DNA of 64,000 nt from Letharia columbiana (GCF_014066305.1 NW_023501126.1:49853-113852); one strand, 5' to 3'; positions 50,719-62,205 are shown, numbered from the stretch's first letter. Notes: generated by a model from the letters alone, not told the origin. Program-made: numbers and translations.

Positions 50719-50965
50719 CCGTTCATGTTTTATCGATCTTCACTACAGCGTCATAGGATCTCTATCTTCGAACCGTACTGTGAGCGCTCTAGTCATGACA
50801 TTTGGTCTATTCTCTGACAAGGCGCCGACTTCACAGCGCTACGATCCTCCTCTGTTACCCCCAACCCTTCTTCAATACCATTTGGCTCGTCGCTTAGCGG
50901 GTAATCAAATCTCGAAACGCCATGACAGAAGACCTACTGCGATATTTGTAGCTTACTACCTACAC
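50719..50965. other. Spacer downstream of aspartate kinase
   Basis: 247 bp between the MITE-like element and the aspartate kinase stop; probably its 3' untranslated region. No other feature is visible. Confidence 0.4.
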
Positions 50966-52776
50966 TCAATAAAGCCACGGTCCTTTAGAGAAGCTGTTCT
51001 CCTGCTCCGAATGGGCTGGAATTTGCAGAACCTTTGTATGAACCACGTTCATGGCAAGCAACGCGTCACTTTCTTTGACAACGAAGGAGATGTTGATCTC
51101 GCTTGCTCCTTGGCTGATGAGGTAAATGTTGATTTTTGCCCCAGCGAGCGTTGAAAATATTTCCCCAGCTATTCCCACCGTGTTACGCATCTTGTGACCC
51201 ACGACTGAGATGATTGACATCCCTCTCGTGACAGACACAGTCCCAAGCTTCTCAATCTCGGAAGTCGCATTCTTGATCTCCCTTGCCCCTTCCGTTGCTG
51301 CTGAAACTGCTAAACTTATCGATTTTTCTGTGGTTGTGATCAGATCCACTACTACTCTGTGCTGATCTAGTCGCCTAAAGACCTCGGCGAGAAACCCATG
51401 AGACTTGTTGTTTCGGTGGCAGAGCACGTTAATGATGAGAATGGAGTCTTTGACCGTCACTGCGGTTGGCCTTCGTCGCTGCTGCATATCGCCATGATAA
51501 CCGTTGGCAAGGAGGAAGGAAGATGTGGGCGTCGATATGCCTGACCGAGCTGCACTTGGAATCTCGTTGAGTTCTGCGGAGACATCTGAGGCAAGATAAT
51601 TGGAAGGAAATATGATGGTTCCAGCGCCAGAAGGATCCTTGACGTTCTTCAATCGCAGAGGAATCTTGGCCTTCTGGATGTGTTCCATTGTCAAGGGATG
51701 AATAACCTGTATCGGAAGATCTAAAATTATTATCGCAGATCACAGCGCGAATCCGGTAAGATCTCCACAATTCGAGGTGGCCGGAAGGACTGGAGAAGAA
51801 AGCAGGTCAGGACCACGTACTTCGCTCCCAAAATAGGTCAGCTCTGCTGCTTCTTCGCAAGTCACTGTCGCGAGCAGCCTAGCCGACAGCACTTTGTTAG
51901 GATCCGCGGTAAAGATGCCATCGACCTCCTTCCATATCTGGACTTCACGAGCGCCGATGCCCACAGCACACATCGCTGCGCAGAAGTCTGAATAGCCCCG
52001 GCCAACGCTGTGAAGAAGGGAATGTGGCATTGCCCCAAAGAATCCTGCGGGGTTGTTAAAAGGATGGTCATTCTAGGAATCTGAGCACATTGATTGTGCC
52101 CACCAGTGACTATGGGGATCCTATCACCGCATTCTTGTATCTTTTCCCCTATCTTTATCGAAATTCGATCATAGAAGTGAGGTCCAAGCTCCTCATACGC
52201 TGCTTCTGGTCCATTTGGATCACTTGGGTACGCTTGCTCGACAATGTCCTCCAGCAGTACAACCTTTGCACCAAAGCCTCTGTGTTCCAATGACGATGCG
52301 GTTATGAGACACGCCAATTTCTCTCCGAGTGCAAGTACACGGTCCTGCGAACGCGGAGGCAGCTCCCCAACCGTTTGCGCAGCATGGAGGAAAGTCCGAA
52401 GGCGTTCACACTCGTCGATTATACTCAATTCCAGTTCTTTGGCTGGCTTACCACTGGCATATCTGGACCCATCGCCAACAACTGAGTTCACAGCTTCCAG
52501 GTGCTGATCTCGAATAATGCTAACAGCATTGTCAAGTCGCTCGCCCGACCCAAGGCTGGGGTCTGTGGCATGAGAGATGGCTTCAAGCAGTAGCTTGGTC
52601 GTGCCCGTGGACTTGGTTGTGCCAGATCGTGCGGAACAGACTATTGCCACTCTATCATGCTCAAGGGAGCTGGGAATGATTTCTCCGGTTATCCTATCTA
52701 GGAGCTTGCCCAGACTCGTCCCCCCATACTTCTGCACCACCCACGTACTGTTCGTTTTCCTCATTGGTGAGAGCAT
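50966..52776 (-). CDS. Aspartate kinase (about 541-545 aa, 3 exons)
   Basis: Phosphorylates L-aspartate to beta-aspartyl phosphate, the entry step to homoserine, threonine and methionine. Exons on the minus strand: 52,776 (or 52,764)-52,104, 52,044-51,821 and 51,706-50,966. Introns 52,045-52,103 and 51,707-51,820 restore the family motifs VTGFFGAMPHSLLHSVGRGYSD and GSEVIHPLTMEHI exactly. The kinase signature is KYGGTSLG near the N-terminus, followed by VWKEVDGIFTAD-type sequence (IWKEVDGIFTADP). Two ACT domains follow (HGFLAEVFRRLDQHRVVVDLI and GIAGEIFSTLAGAKINIYLI), so feedback control by threonine is possible. The start is either of two nearby ATGs; the second (MRKTNSTWVVQKYGG) matches family starts better. 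It is transcribed away from the PLP enzyme across a shared 0.8-kb region. Equivalent genes occur in the fusaric acid cluster (FUB3), but this could also be the cell's only copy. Confidence 0.92.
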
Positions 52777-53602
52777 GGAGTGAGACTGGCCACAGGTGAA
52801 ATGTCCGAGGAAGTCGGAGTTGCGATGAATGCACAAAAAGAAACTCGAGGATACCAGCACTGAAAAGAGGAATTTTTATGCGCTCATTCCACTCATAACC
52901 TGCGTTCTTGCGCAAGATGGACTGCACTAACACCAAAGCCGATCGCTTCTATGTACAGAACGCTAGCCGATAGCGAGGCTTTCAGGACGAACGGCCGGCT
53001 TCTGTGACCGATGACTCTCCCCACACTTCACAACGGGGACCCTGATCATCCGAGTCCAACAGCCTGGAAACATCTAACACTGATTAAGGGACAGTAGTGT
53101 TCCTGTGTTGATATCGGAGAGGACGTCGGATGCGGGGGGCAAATACCGAAGGAAATGTCAAACAATCTACGGGGTGATCCCGCAAACACGGCGACTATTC
53201 CGGAAGTTAGCTCTCCAATCCAGACCGTGTTCTCTTGTTTCAGTGCCGATATCTTCCTGTTCGTGCCCCCACTGATACACATTTCCACCTCGATAAAGCT
53301 AGGCCAACAGTGGTTGGGTGGGGCCGATCCCAGTCCAGACCAGAGGCTGGTCACGTGATGTTCGGGGATTGAAGCAAAGTCTCGGGATTTGGACTTTTCA
53401 ACTTCAGATTTCTCAGTAAAAGTGTACGCAACATGACAGAAACGGTAGGAGACATCGTCAATCTGCAGATCGGCGAAATGGATGCATATGCATCCGACCT
53501 CTCTAATATAATGGCGCTGCTGCCGCTGCAGCTTCCCCCGCATTCACCTTATAGTCTACTACTCTCGCTGTTTGACTTTTTTACGACAACGCAATCTTCA
53601 CA
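52777..53602. promoter_or_regulatory. Shared divergent promoter of aspartate kinase and the PLP enzyme
   Basis: 826 bp with no convincing gene. It contains TCACGTGA (53,351-53,358), an E-box palindrome of the Cbf1 type (RTCACRTG, known at sulfur-amino-acid genes in yeasts), about 250 bp upstream of the PLP enzyme. It also has a perfect 16-bp palindrome GGATGCATATGCATCC (53,480-53,495) and a smaller one, ATCTGCAGAT (53,461-53,470). Either could be bound by the local regulator, but which protein binds is inference. Confidence 0.45.
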
Positions 53603-55318
53603 ATGGTTTCGGGATCGCTAAAGAACGTTGAGCACCCAGGATGGAACACCATCGCACTGCATGGCGGTCAAGAGCCAGATCCTATTAACGGTGCAAGAGC
53701 TGCTCCTATTTATCAAACCTGTGCCTACAATTTCGAAGATGCCGCCGACGGGGCGGGCAAATTCGCCTGGTCCAAGGATGGCTACGTCTACACGCGCATG
53801 GGCAATCCTACAAACACCATTTTCGAGACCAGAATGGCCATGCTCGAAGGGGGTGTCGGGGCCGTAGCGACCGCTTCAGGACATGCTGCCCAGGTAAGCC
53901 TCACCCTTCTCAGCCTTTTTGGTAACCGTACTGATCGATCCTTGCCAGTTCATGGCCATCACCAATTGCTGTCAGCCGGGCCACAACTTTGTCAGCACCA
54001 GCTGGCTCTATGGCGGCACGTACAACCAATTCAGAGTCTACATGAAAAAGTTCAAGATCGCCGTCAAGTTCGTCCAAGGCGATGACCCCACCGACATCAA
54101 AAACATGATTGATGAAAACACCCGAGCCGTCTATATTGAGACCATCAGCAACCCAAAGCACAACATCCCTGACGTCGCGGCCATCGCAAAGGTCGCCCAC
54201 GACGCCGGCATCCCTCTGATCATCGACAACACCTTTGGCATGGGCGGCTACATCTCCCGTCCAATCTCACTAGGCGCCGACATCGTCACCCACAGCTGCA
54301 CCAAATGGATCGGCGGCCACGGCACGAGCATGGGCGGTATCGTCATCGACGGAGGCCACTTCGACTGGAGCGCCAGCGGCAAGTTCCCCGAATTCACGGA
54401 GCCCGCCGACGGCTACCACGGCATGCGGTTCTGGGAGACGTACGGGAACAAAGCCCTCGCCGCCAAGCTGCGCATGGACTCCATGCGCGACCTTGGCCCG
54501 TGCATGAGCCCTTTCAACGCCTGGCTCTTCCTCCAAGGCTTGGAGACCCTGCCGCTCCGGGGCCAACGCCACGTGGAGAACTCGCAGGCTTTCGCCGAGT
54601 GGCTCGAGGCGCATCCGTGCGTCAGCTGGGTGCTCTACCCGGGCTTGAAGTCCCACAAGGATTACGAGCGAGCTCAGAAGACGATGCCCAACGGCCCTGG
54701 CGGCGTGCTTACATTTGGCGTGGTATGTACCCGCGCTCTTTGTCGATACGCTTGGATGCGTCATCTACCGTGATGCTGACGGTTGGCCAGGCGGGGAATA
54801 TCGATGAAGTGAGGGCCGTCGTCAACAACCTGAAACTCTGCAGCCATCTCGCCAACGTCGGCGACGCAAAGACCCTCATCATCCACCCGTGGGTCACCAC
54901 GCACCAGCAACTTCCCGACGAAGAGAAGATCAAAGGCGGCGTCACGCCCGATCTGATCCGTGTCAGTCTCGGCCTGGAAGACATCAAGGACATCATCTTC
55001 GACTTCCAGCAAGCCTTTGTCGCCGCCGGGCTGCAACCGGCCGAGAAAGGCGTCGATCCTTTCCAGACCGCTTCCGGTCTCGTCAAGTCTGGCTTCATGG
55101 GCAAGTGGGCCACGAGTGCCCCGAAGCCCGGGACGGACGGGTCGGAAGGTTGGGCCGAGAGGAATGGGGGGAAGGGGGCGGAGGAGAAGGGAGATGCGGA
55201 TGGGATCGAGAAGAAAGAGGAGGCGGACGGGACGGATAAGAAGCGTGAGGCTGCACCTACGGATGCCGTGGATGCCACCCAGGCTGAGTCCAAGATGACT
55301 ATGGCTACCAGTGCTTGA
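53603..55318 (+). CDS. O-acetylhomoserine (thiol)-lyase family PLP enzyme (530 aa, 3 exons)
   Basis: Cys/Met-metabolism PLP enzyme; family members replace the acetyl group of O-acetylhomoserine with sulfide, or in secondary metabolism with other nucleophiles (FUB7 class). Exons 53,603-53,893, 53,949-54,722 and 54,791-55,318 are in phase; introns are 55 and 68 bp with GTAAGC/CCAG and GTATGT/CCAG ends. Motifs are EPDPINGARAAPIYQT, the phosphate-binding YTRMGNPTN, IIDNTFGMGGY, the PLP lysine in HSCTKWIGGHG (about Lys216) and GVTPDLIRVSLGLE near the C-terminus. The family is normally about 430-450 aa; here a tail of about 80 residues rich in Gly, Glu, Lys and Asp follows. Codon use is GC-rich compared with its neighbours. 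Whether sulfide is the true nucleophile cannot be read from the sequence. Confidence 0.94.
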
Positions 55319-55951
55319 AAGTGCTGCCGTCTTTTCTTTTCTCTTCTCTTTGGGTAGGGAGGAGTTATACTATGCCGAGGGAACCTACTTGTCGTTTACC
55401 ATTGAGAGCTTCATTCATCGCTATACGTCCGTCTGTCTACTCGATGATAATGACCCCGACCAATACTCGTCCTCAGCACTGTTCACATGCTCCTATCCCC
55501 ACGAAGGGACATAGTCGTCCCCAAGTTAGGACGAAGCACATAATTGATGGGTCTGACAAGAGTACTTTCTCCTAGACGATACGCCATGACTTAGATTGGG
55601 GGACGACAGGGAAGGAGCCATTCACGGAAAAGCTCCCTTCTAGTATGGAGTCACACATGATAGCTACCCCCAAGTTTGCTAATAAATAGCGCCTTCCATA
55701 TCGAAGTCCCCATTCCTCACGATGCAATCCCGGCATGACAGCCCTTCTTCCTACCCCCACGAGCCGTCACACGTCACACTCGTTCCAGTAGTATCATTCA
55801 GTTCCAACTGACTCCCCTCGACGATCAGACACATAGTCCACTAGTATAAGACCTCCACAGGAACTTACAAGACACCAGGTCTCGAATGACTCCCCACCGG
55901 ATCAAAACTGAAACTACAATCCTGCCGTTAGCATTGCGTATTTGAGGCGGG
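55319..55951. other. Spacer, no gene seen
   Basis: 633 bp between the PLP enzyme and the nitrilase relic. Probably 3' untranslated sequence on both sides; short frames are not coding-like. No repeats were recognised. Confidence 0.4.
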
Positions 55952-57231
55952 TTATCGAGCCTTGGGACGTTTTTCGATAGTGAAGATCCCCGAGACATGT
56001 CTCAAGAGTGCAGTACTTAGTCGCAAAAAGTAAGATATGGACTCAGCAAATACATACTCCATCTTCGCCTCCATCAGCTCACCCATCCTCAACTCCGCAT
56101 ACACAATCTCCCCCTTATCCCCCACTGGCTCAGCGAGAAACGTTCCCAGCGGTCCAATGACGCGGGAGCCGCCGTGGCTTAGCACGTCGTCTGCGGTCCA
56201 AGCCGTGCCGTCTGGTTCGCGGTCGCTGGGGTTGGAGGCGGCGAAGGGTGGGTAGTCGGAGGGGAAGAGGGAGACTTGATGGGTTGGGAGTGTTGGTGAG
56301 TAGGCAAGAAGGTTATTTTGCAGAATTGATTCGAGTCGATGACGAAACAGCGGCATTCTTTCGCGATGCGCTGCATTGTTGCGATATAGGAGGGCAGGTC
56401 GTCGGCGTTGGGGGCGATGGAGTTTCTAGTAATTCGATTGGTGGACTGTCAGGTGGGAGAGATGAGTTGAGTTCAATACGTACTCAATGCCTTTGTGATA
56501 CAGCGCTAGCCTAGCAGCGGGCAATTCTCCCAGCAGATTAATCCACCAACCTTGCCAATCGCAGTATCGGCGACGATGAGTCCGTCGCCGGAGCCGCGGC
56601 CCCAGATCATGCGTTCAGCCGCCGTTGGTATCAACTGTGACTGTCAGAATCTCTATAGTAAATGAACCGAACCGGCGCCCGAACCTTTCTATACTTATAC
56701 AGGAGCGTCACATCTCTATCTAAGAGAATAGCCGTGCAATAGAGCGTGCCTCCTTCCTTCTCGATGCTGCCGAGTGAGAGAAAGACATGATTTTCCCGAG
56801 CCGTGCGGGCAAGTGTTTCGAACACTGGAGACGGGATGCCGACAGCGGCATCATAGTATTTTGGCAAACCACTGTCGACCTGAGTATCCCGAATTTCAGA
56901 TGCGCCACCTGTTGGTTTTCCCCAAAAGAGCCTAGATCCTGGGTTATTCACCACGAGGCTCTCGTGCGCCGACGGTTGCGTCGAAGGCATAGCGCCGAAA
57001 GGGGGCCTTTCCTGGGGTTACATGCAGAGTCAGTAACGGCAGATAAGCTCAGCACCGGGCTAAGTAAGGGAAAAGACCCCTAGACTCTTACGGGAACACC
57101 ACCAGATCAGCGCCTGCTTTCGCGGCTTCGGCAGTGAAGTGGGCCAATTTGGTCATACTCTAAGGCAGATCAAACGCTGCTGGCGCAGCGTGCCCGGCTG
57201 CAACCTTGACAGTCTCTTGGGTGCGCGACAT
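55952..57231 (-). pseudogene. Nitrilase relic
   Basis: Nitrilases hydrolyse a nitrile to acid and ammonia using Glu-Lys-Cys. From ATG at 57,231 the minus strand reads MSRTQETVKVAAGHAAPAAF, then an in-frame TAG, MTKLAHFTAEAAKAGADLVVFP and a GTAAGA donor. The conserved GGYP part is damaged. It resumes with KYYDAAVGIPSPVFETLARTARENHVF, EKEGGTLYCTAI and KYRK, a clean 50-bp intron (56,635-56,684), [18 protein letters not shown], and the catalytic GGLICWEN (about 56,560). An approximately 4-bp loss shifts the frame just after this. A second intron follows KGIE, then PNADDLPSYIATMQRIAKEC, SNQFCK, and after another shift YPPF, DDVLSHGGSRVIGPLGTFLAEP and a normal-looking C-terminus. The catalytic Cys survives, but the stop and shifts make a working enzyme unlikely. 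Sequencing error could explain one break, not all. Confidence 0.85.
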
Positions 57232-57681
57232 CTGATCGTTTGCGAATGGCGGAGGCTCAGTATGGTGTTCCAAGAGGTCCAATGCCAGTCCTGGACTCGG
57301 AGATTAAAGTATCTTAGTGACATGTAGATGTGGAGATCGGGAACTTAGTTGACAGCAATTAGCACTAGCGATAGCATATGCTAATAATGTTCGCTCCTGT
57401 GTTTATCGTGGGGAAGTTCCCTGAACGTCAAAGTCGGTGGGGTAATGTCCCCTTCCGAAGATCATTTGCCGATCAACAAATCCCGGGGTAGCTTGGAGAG
57501 ATCCCGAACTGATAGCAAGAACAGTGATTTTTGACTCACCTTGTGCAATATGTCGTGCTGAAGGATTATGCAAGCTATACTTGAGAGAATTATATTGCTG
57601 AAACCTGGTATGTGGGAGAAAATAGTCGACGTAGTTCTAGACGCTTCACTATCCCATCTATGTCACTTTGCCGTTTGAAAA
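57232..57681. promoter_or_regulatory. Divergent promoter region of nitrilase relic and homoserine acetyltransferase
   Basis: 450 bp without coding capacity. No strong binding site is recognised. Confidence 0.35.
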
Positions 57682-59172
57682 ATGACAGCTCGTGAGTACC
57701 CCTGCGCCTTTGATCAGAAATTGCCCTTCTAATGGTTCTATGCAGAACTTGACCACATTCCCGAGAAGCGAAACCCCTATGTAGACCTGATATCGGACCA
57801 AGTGTTCGCATTGATCTCATCCCTAGATCTGGATTCCGGACATGTCCTCGAAAAGTGTGAAGTTGCATACAAAACCTGGGGGGTCCTCAACGAGAAGCGC
57901 GACAATGTTCTCGTTGTATGCCATGCGCTCTCCGGAAGTAGTGATCTAGAAGATTGGTGGGGTCCGTTGTTGGGGCCGGGAAAAGCCTTCGACTACACGC
58001 GATATTTGGTCTTTTGTGGAAACCTTCTGGGATCGCCGTATGGTTCAGCTTCTCCGCTCACAATCAACCCAAGTACTGGAAGACCGTACGGGCCAGAGTT
58101 TCCGGAGACTTCTATTAGAGATGATGTTCGGTAGGCCACCAGATGCCAGCTCGTTACTTGACGAGTGACAACTAACATGATCACAAGAGCGCACAAACTC
58201 GTACTTGATGCCATGGGGGTCCAGTCAGTAGCAGCCGTGGTAGGAGGCTCGATGGGAGGGATGTCAGCTCTTGAATGGCCGTTGTGCACGCCTGTTGGGT
58301 ATGTCAACACGATTATACCAATCGCGACGTCAGCAGACCATAGTGCATGGGGCATCTCTTGGGCTGAAGCCCAAAAGCAATGTATCTATGCAGATTCAAA
58401 CTACCAGGATGGATACTATGATATGGGTAGTCAGCCCACGAAGGGATTGGCGGCAGCCAGAATGGTAGCGTTGCTCACATACCGTTCCGGCGTATCCTTC
58501 GACAAACGCTTTGGAAGAAAATCACCGGCCAAGAGAAAGGGACTGCAAAAATCCAAAGAAGATCTGGCTGATGGGCATTGCGGCAACGGTGTGAATAGTA
58601 ATTCTCAAAACCCGAAGTGTGACGCCTTTAGGTCGAGAAAGCGCGCTCAGATTGAGGCAAGCAACAGGACTCAGACCCGTACACACCGCACTCGCTCTCC
58701 GGTCTTCTCGGCTCAGGGCTACCTGAAATATCAAGGAGACAAATTTATCCGCCGCTTCGATGCCAACTGCTACATCAACTTGACAAACAAGATGGATACG
58801 CACGACCTTACGCGCGACAGAATTGTGAGGGGAGAAGAAACAGACGAAGTAGAAGAAGCTTTCACTGAGGTCCTCAAAGCCGTGCCGGCAAAAGCTTTAG
58901 TCGTCAGCGTTGACACAGACAACCTCTTCGAGCCCGAACAACAAGTCAAGCTGGCCAAGTATCTACCTGATGCGACTCTCTCAACAATTCGATCCGAGGA
59001 TGGCCACGACGGGTTCCTTCTGGAATTCGAAGCTTTAGACGGTCTCATCTCCGAGCGACTCAAGCAGCAGTGTTCCTGGGTGTACAAAGATCCACCACTA
59101 CTCGAAAGCAATGGGACGGGTTCGGCTGCAGTCAAAGATAGCGTCTTCGGTGAGGTCGAATCAGAGTGGTGA
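57682..59172 (+). CDS. Homoserine O-acetyltransferase (459 aa, 3 exons)
   Basis: Transfers acetyl from acetyl-CoA to L-homoserine, giving O-acetylhomoserine (MET2/FUB5 class). Exons 57,682-57,691 (MTA plus one base), 57,746-58,130 and 58,188-59,172 total 1,380 nt in phase. The first intron starts GTGAGT and ends TGCAG; the second has an ACTAAC branch point. The protein begins MTAQLDHIPEKRNPYVDLIS. Alpha/beta-hydrolase landmarks are VCHALSGSSDLEDWW (oxyanion region), GGSMGGM with nucleophile Ser about 153, SVDTDNLF (acid) and GHDGFLLE (His). A hydrophilic insert of about 60 residues (KSPAKRKGLQ to THRTRSP) precedes YLKYQGDKFIRRFDANCYI, as in fungal family members. It provides the substrate of the PLP enzyme 2.4 kb upstream. 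It looks intact. The very short first exon is inferred from splice signals and phase. Confidence 0.93.
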
Positions 59173-59528
59173 TGCAAGCCTCCAGGGTTTTTATTGGCGA
59201 ATGGAGCTTAGGAACTACGAAGCTTTTCGCGGCTTTTGAAGATGGGTCTAGTGTAGAAGTACAGATACCAAAGGAATGTATCTTTGGAAAGACCTAAAAC
59301 ATCAAGCAAAAAAGGCCAAACTCATGGGAGGCTGCAATGCGCAATGTACAGTAGCATATCGCTCAATTGCAGTGATAGTACCAATGATAATGTGGGCTTT
59401 CAGGACAAGGTGTCATGGACGCGAGCACAACCTCGAGGAAGTATAACAGATACGGTAGTAGTATAATTTTCATAAGTGGGGCAAGAAAATCATACCAATG
59501 TTTCATAGAATATGAAATATTAACACTT
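59173..59528. other. 3' spacer between convergent genes
   Basis: 356 bp between the stops of homoserine acetyltransferase and the regulator; expected to hold both 3' untranslated regions. Nothing else was seen. Confidence 0.4.
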
Positions 59529-62205
59529 TCATGATACGCTGGGCAATGCGGCATCAGTTGCCGCCCGTACTTGATCTGGCCAAATCGTTAATCAGCGACT
59601 TCGATGCAGAGCAGACTGGACTCTATTGAATGATGTGAATAGTACTAACCTCGCATTCCGGTCAATGCTTCAAAAGTCATCGAATAGTTGTCCAAAGCTC
59701 CGACAACTTTCTGCAATCCATTTCGGAGCTGACTGGTTAAATTGCTGACAAGATGTTCGTTCCGCTGATATATGAAACCTTCGCCATTTGTGGCTCGGAT
59801 TTTGTGACAGATCATAAGCATTGCATAACTACTCTGCATTGCACAGCAGGCAAATGACGGCATAGTACGGGGAGCTTTGCCGCTGTGGCTCGAAGAGGAC
59901 GGAACCAGAGACTCCTGATTCCCCGTTAGGTTCGGGTAAGGGAGAGCCTCGAATGATTGAGCTATGTTGAGTGCAGCCTTTAGGCAGTATCTGGCTGCGA
60001 GATGGCTGCTGAATGGAAGATTCAACTCTGGAACATCCGAGATCGACGGAATGGAGCCGAGAGAACTCATTGAAGATGATCGGGAAGATAATGGGGAAGA
60101 CGGCGAACGCGAGATCGATGAGAAAGATGAGTTATCGAACAAGTCGCCGCAGCCACACGCAGGTGCAGGTGTCATTGTGCTGTGCTCGCCACCTCGGGGA
60201 TTCAAATATTGACCCGAGGATTTAAGGTCGCAATGCTTCTCGGAAAAAAGCGCTCTATCTGTAAAGGCGCAATAGCGGTTAAGCTTGATTCTTGCACTGC
60301 GCAACAGTCAGTAGATGAGACGCTGTGGCTATTTTTCATATTACCTATTCAACTTAATACGTGCAATACTTTTTAGAGCCAATGCAACAACGGCCTCGGA
60401 CGCGTCCACCGGCATAGCAGATGAGTAAGTGGTCCATCCATCGGCTCTAGCGAGTAACGGGTCCAATCTACTATTGAGCTCGTGCATCTTCTCATACACG
60501 AATGACATATTGGATTTCATCTCTAAAGCCTTGTTTTGGTCAAGAATGAATTGAGTGGCGGCAAGGATGGTTTGTTGCGCGGACAAGAAGAATGGCCATG
60601 CCTGGATATCAATAGTCAGCTAAAGATGCCAGAATACCTGGATCTATGTTCCTTACATCGGGGTCGGACCTGATACTTGGATACCTTGTTGTGAACCGAG
60701 GGTCGTGAACTGAAACTGTTGGGGGCTGTGGTCCGCGAAAACGAGTTAGTGAGGAAGGGACCGGACCAGCTCTCGTGATGTCTTACGGTACTGCTGACGA
60801 TAGAACCCTGGCATGCACAGGTGTACTAACAAGTGCGAAGCGCAATCAGCATAGCTCTGTGGATCACCGTTTGCCATCATGACTTACACACATCCACCAA
60901 GCTCTACGTTTTGCTTCCGCGAATTCACCCTCGTTGTCGCCCTGCGAATGAAGAGACATGTCCATGGCTGAGATCAATGCTTGTCCGGCTCGAGTACGCA
61001 TCTTGCTGATGTTTCCCCGCTGGGCGTATTCGTAAATACTCAAGATGAGCAGTGCAATGACGCTTTCTATCTCAACAGGCACATTTGGATGAAAAGACCC
61101 CCGTCGAGCGGTAGGCGAGCTCCCGGTCAGTGCACGAGATGGTGAGGAATCGGAGTCCAATATTTCGGACTCGATCTCGACACTCTCCATGGTCGATTCC
61201 GCAAAAGACTGGGCAAATTTCCTTCGATAAAGCACAGACTCGGGATTGGCAGGATCTTCATCATCATGATGCGGGACCAAAGCCAGGATTGTTGAAATTG
61301 CAAGAGTGATAGGAGATGACGGTTCGAAATCACTCCTGACATTGCTTCTGTGACCCTTCCTGTGTTCGTCCCTAGGCCTAGACGATGGGCGATCTACCAC
61401 TGGGCTTGATACTGGAGGCGGCAAAACAGGAAAGTATGGATGGATGAAAACGTAATAAGCATTTAGACTGTCGCGAGTCAATTAACGGCTGAATGCAACG
61501 CGCCTGGAACAGCAGACAGATGGACAGTTGAGGGGCTTACAGATCTTCATCACTGCCGTAGACCCTAACAATAGGACTGGCTCGCTCCGGAAGAGAGTCT
61601 GGTCTTGATTGCGGACTGCTGCCACTCGACTGACCGTCAAATTGAACCGAGCTAGTGAAGAGGCTGTCATAGATGAAATCGCTGTCCTGGGAGAAGTCCA
61701 GCTGGCTGAGCCCCGCTCCAGGACTGATGAATGACGGTGCTTCATCGAACACGACTATGATCAATGAGTAAGAGCACAAATTGCGATGAAAAATACATGA
61801 CGTACAGTCTTCGTCATTCCAGTTAAATGTCATGTCACGATCTTCGACCTGAGGTTGCTTTTGCGATACTTTGGACCGAGGGGCTCGAGGCCCGCCTCTC
61901 TTGCTTTTGGTGTACTGGCATTCTCTGCCCCTCGTCGAGCACTAAAATTTGCGTCATTTACATGTTGGAAGATCTATGGCCACAGAGAATGGGAGGGTAC
62001 CGACATTTGTGCATACTTTCTTCCCGTCACAACGTGTTCGCGAGGCGCGGCTGTCAAAACGTTAGGTCCAAAACGCTTGGAGGCTAACATTCTAGACTTT
62101 GTACCAGGCAAGGCATGCGACCTTCACAGGTGGGACTGCAAACTTCTTCTTGGCAATCGTTGTTCGACGCGCAGGGGTACGAAGTGCGGTAGCTGTGGAG
62201 GCCAT
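59529..62205 (-). CDS. Zn2Cys6 transcription factor (705 aa, 10 exons)
   Basis: Likely pathway regulator of the neighbouring enzymes. Exons on the minus strand: 62,205-62,105, 62,050-62,005, 61,941-61,806, 61,754-61,541, 61,467-60,888, 60,807-60,787, 60,725-60,657, 60,601-60,345, 60,296-59,650 and 59,575-59,529; the 2,118 nt are in phase. The binuclear zinc cluster is split by two introns and reads C31-x2-C34-x6-C41-x5-C47-x2-C50-x6-C57, followed by the linker TKSKRGGPR. The middle domain has YYVFIHPYFPVLPPP, ALISAMDMSLH, KRRAWWMCGS and VHDPRFTTRYPS, as in the fungal-specific regulator family. Exon six is only 21 nt. The last intron (59,576-59,649) and C-terminus are the least certain; stopping at the unspliced TAG (59,645) would shorten the protein slightly. 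Location beside the enzymes suggests local control, but this is inference. Confidence 0.9.

Noticed and set aside
54270..55293. Long antisense and alternative frames over the PLP enzyme
   Set aside because: They arise from the GC-rich third positions of the real gene and have no family similarity.
59623..59649. Intron of 27 bp at the end of the regulator
   Set aside because: Too short for a fungal intron; the 74-bp option with a CTGATTAAC branch region keeps the frame.
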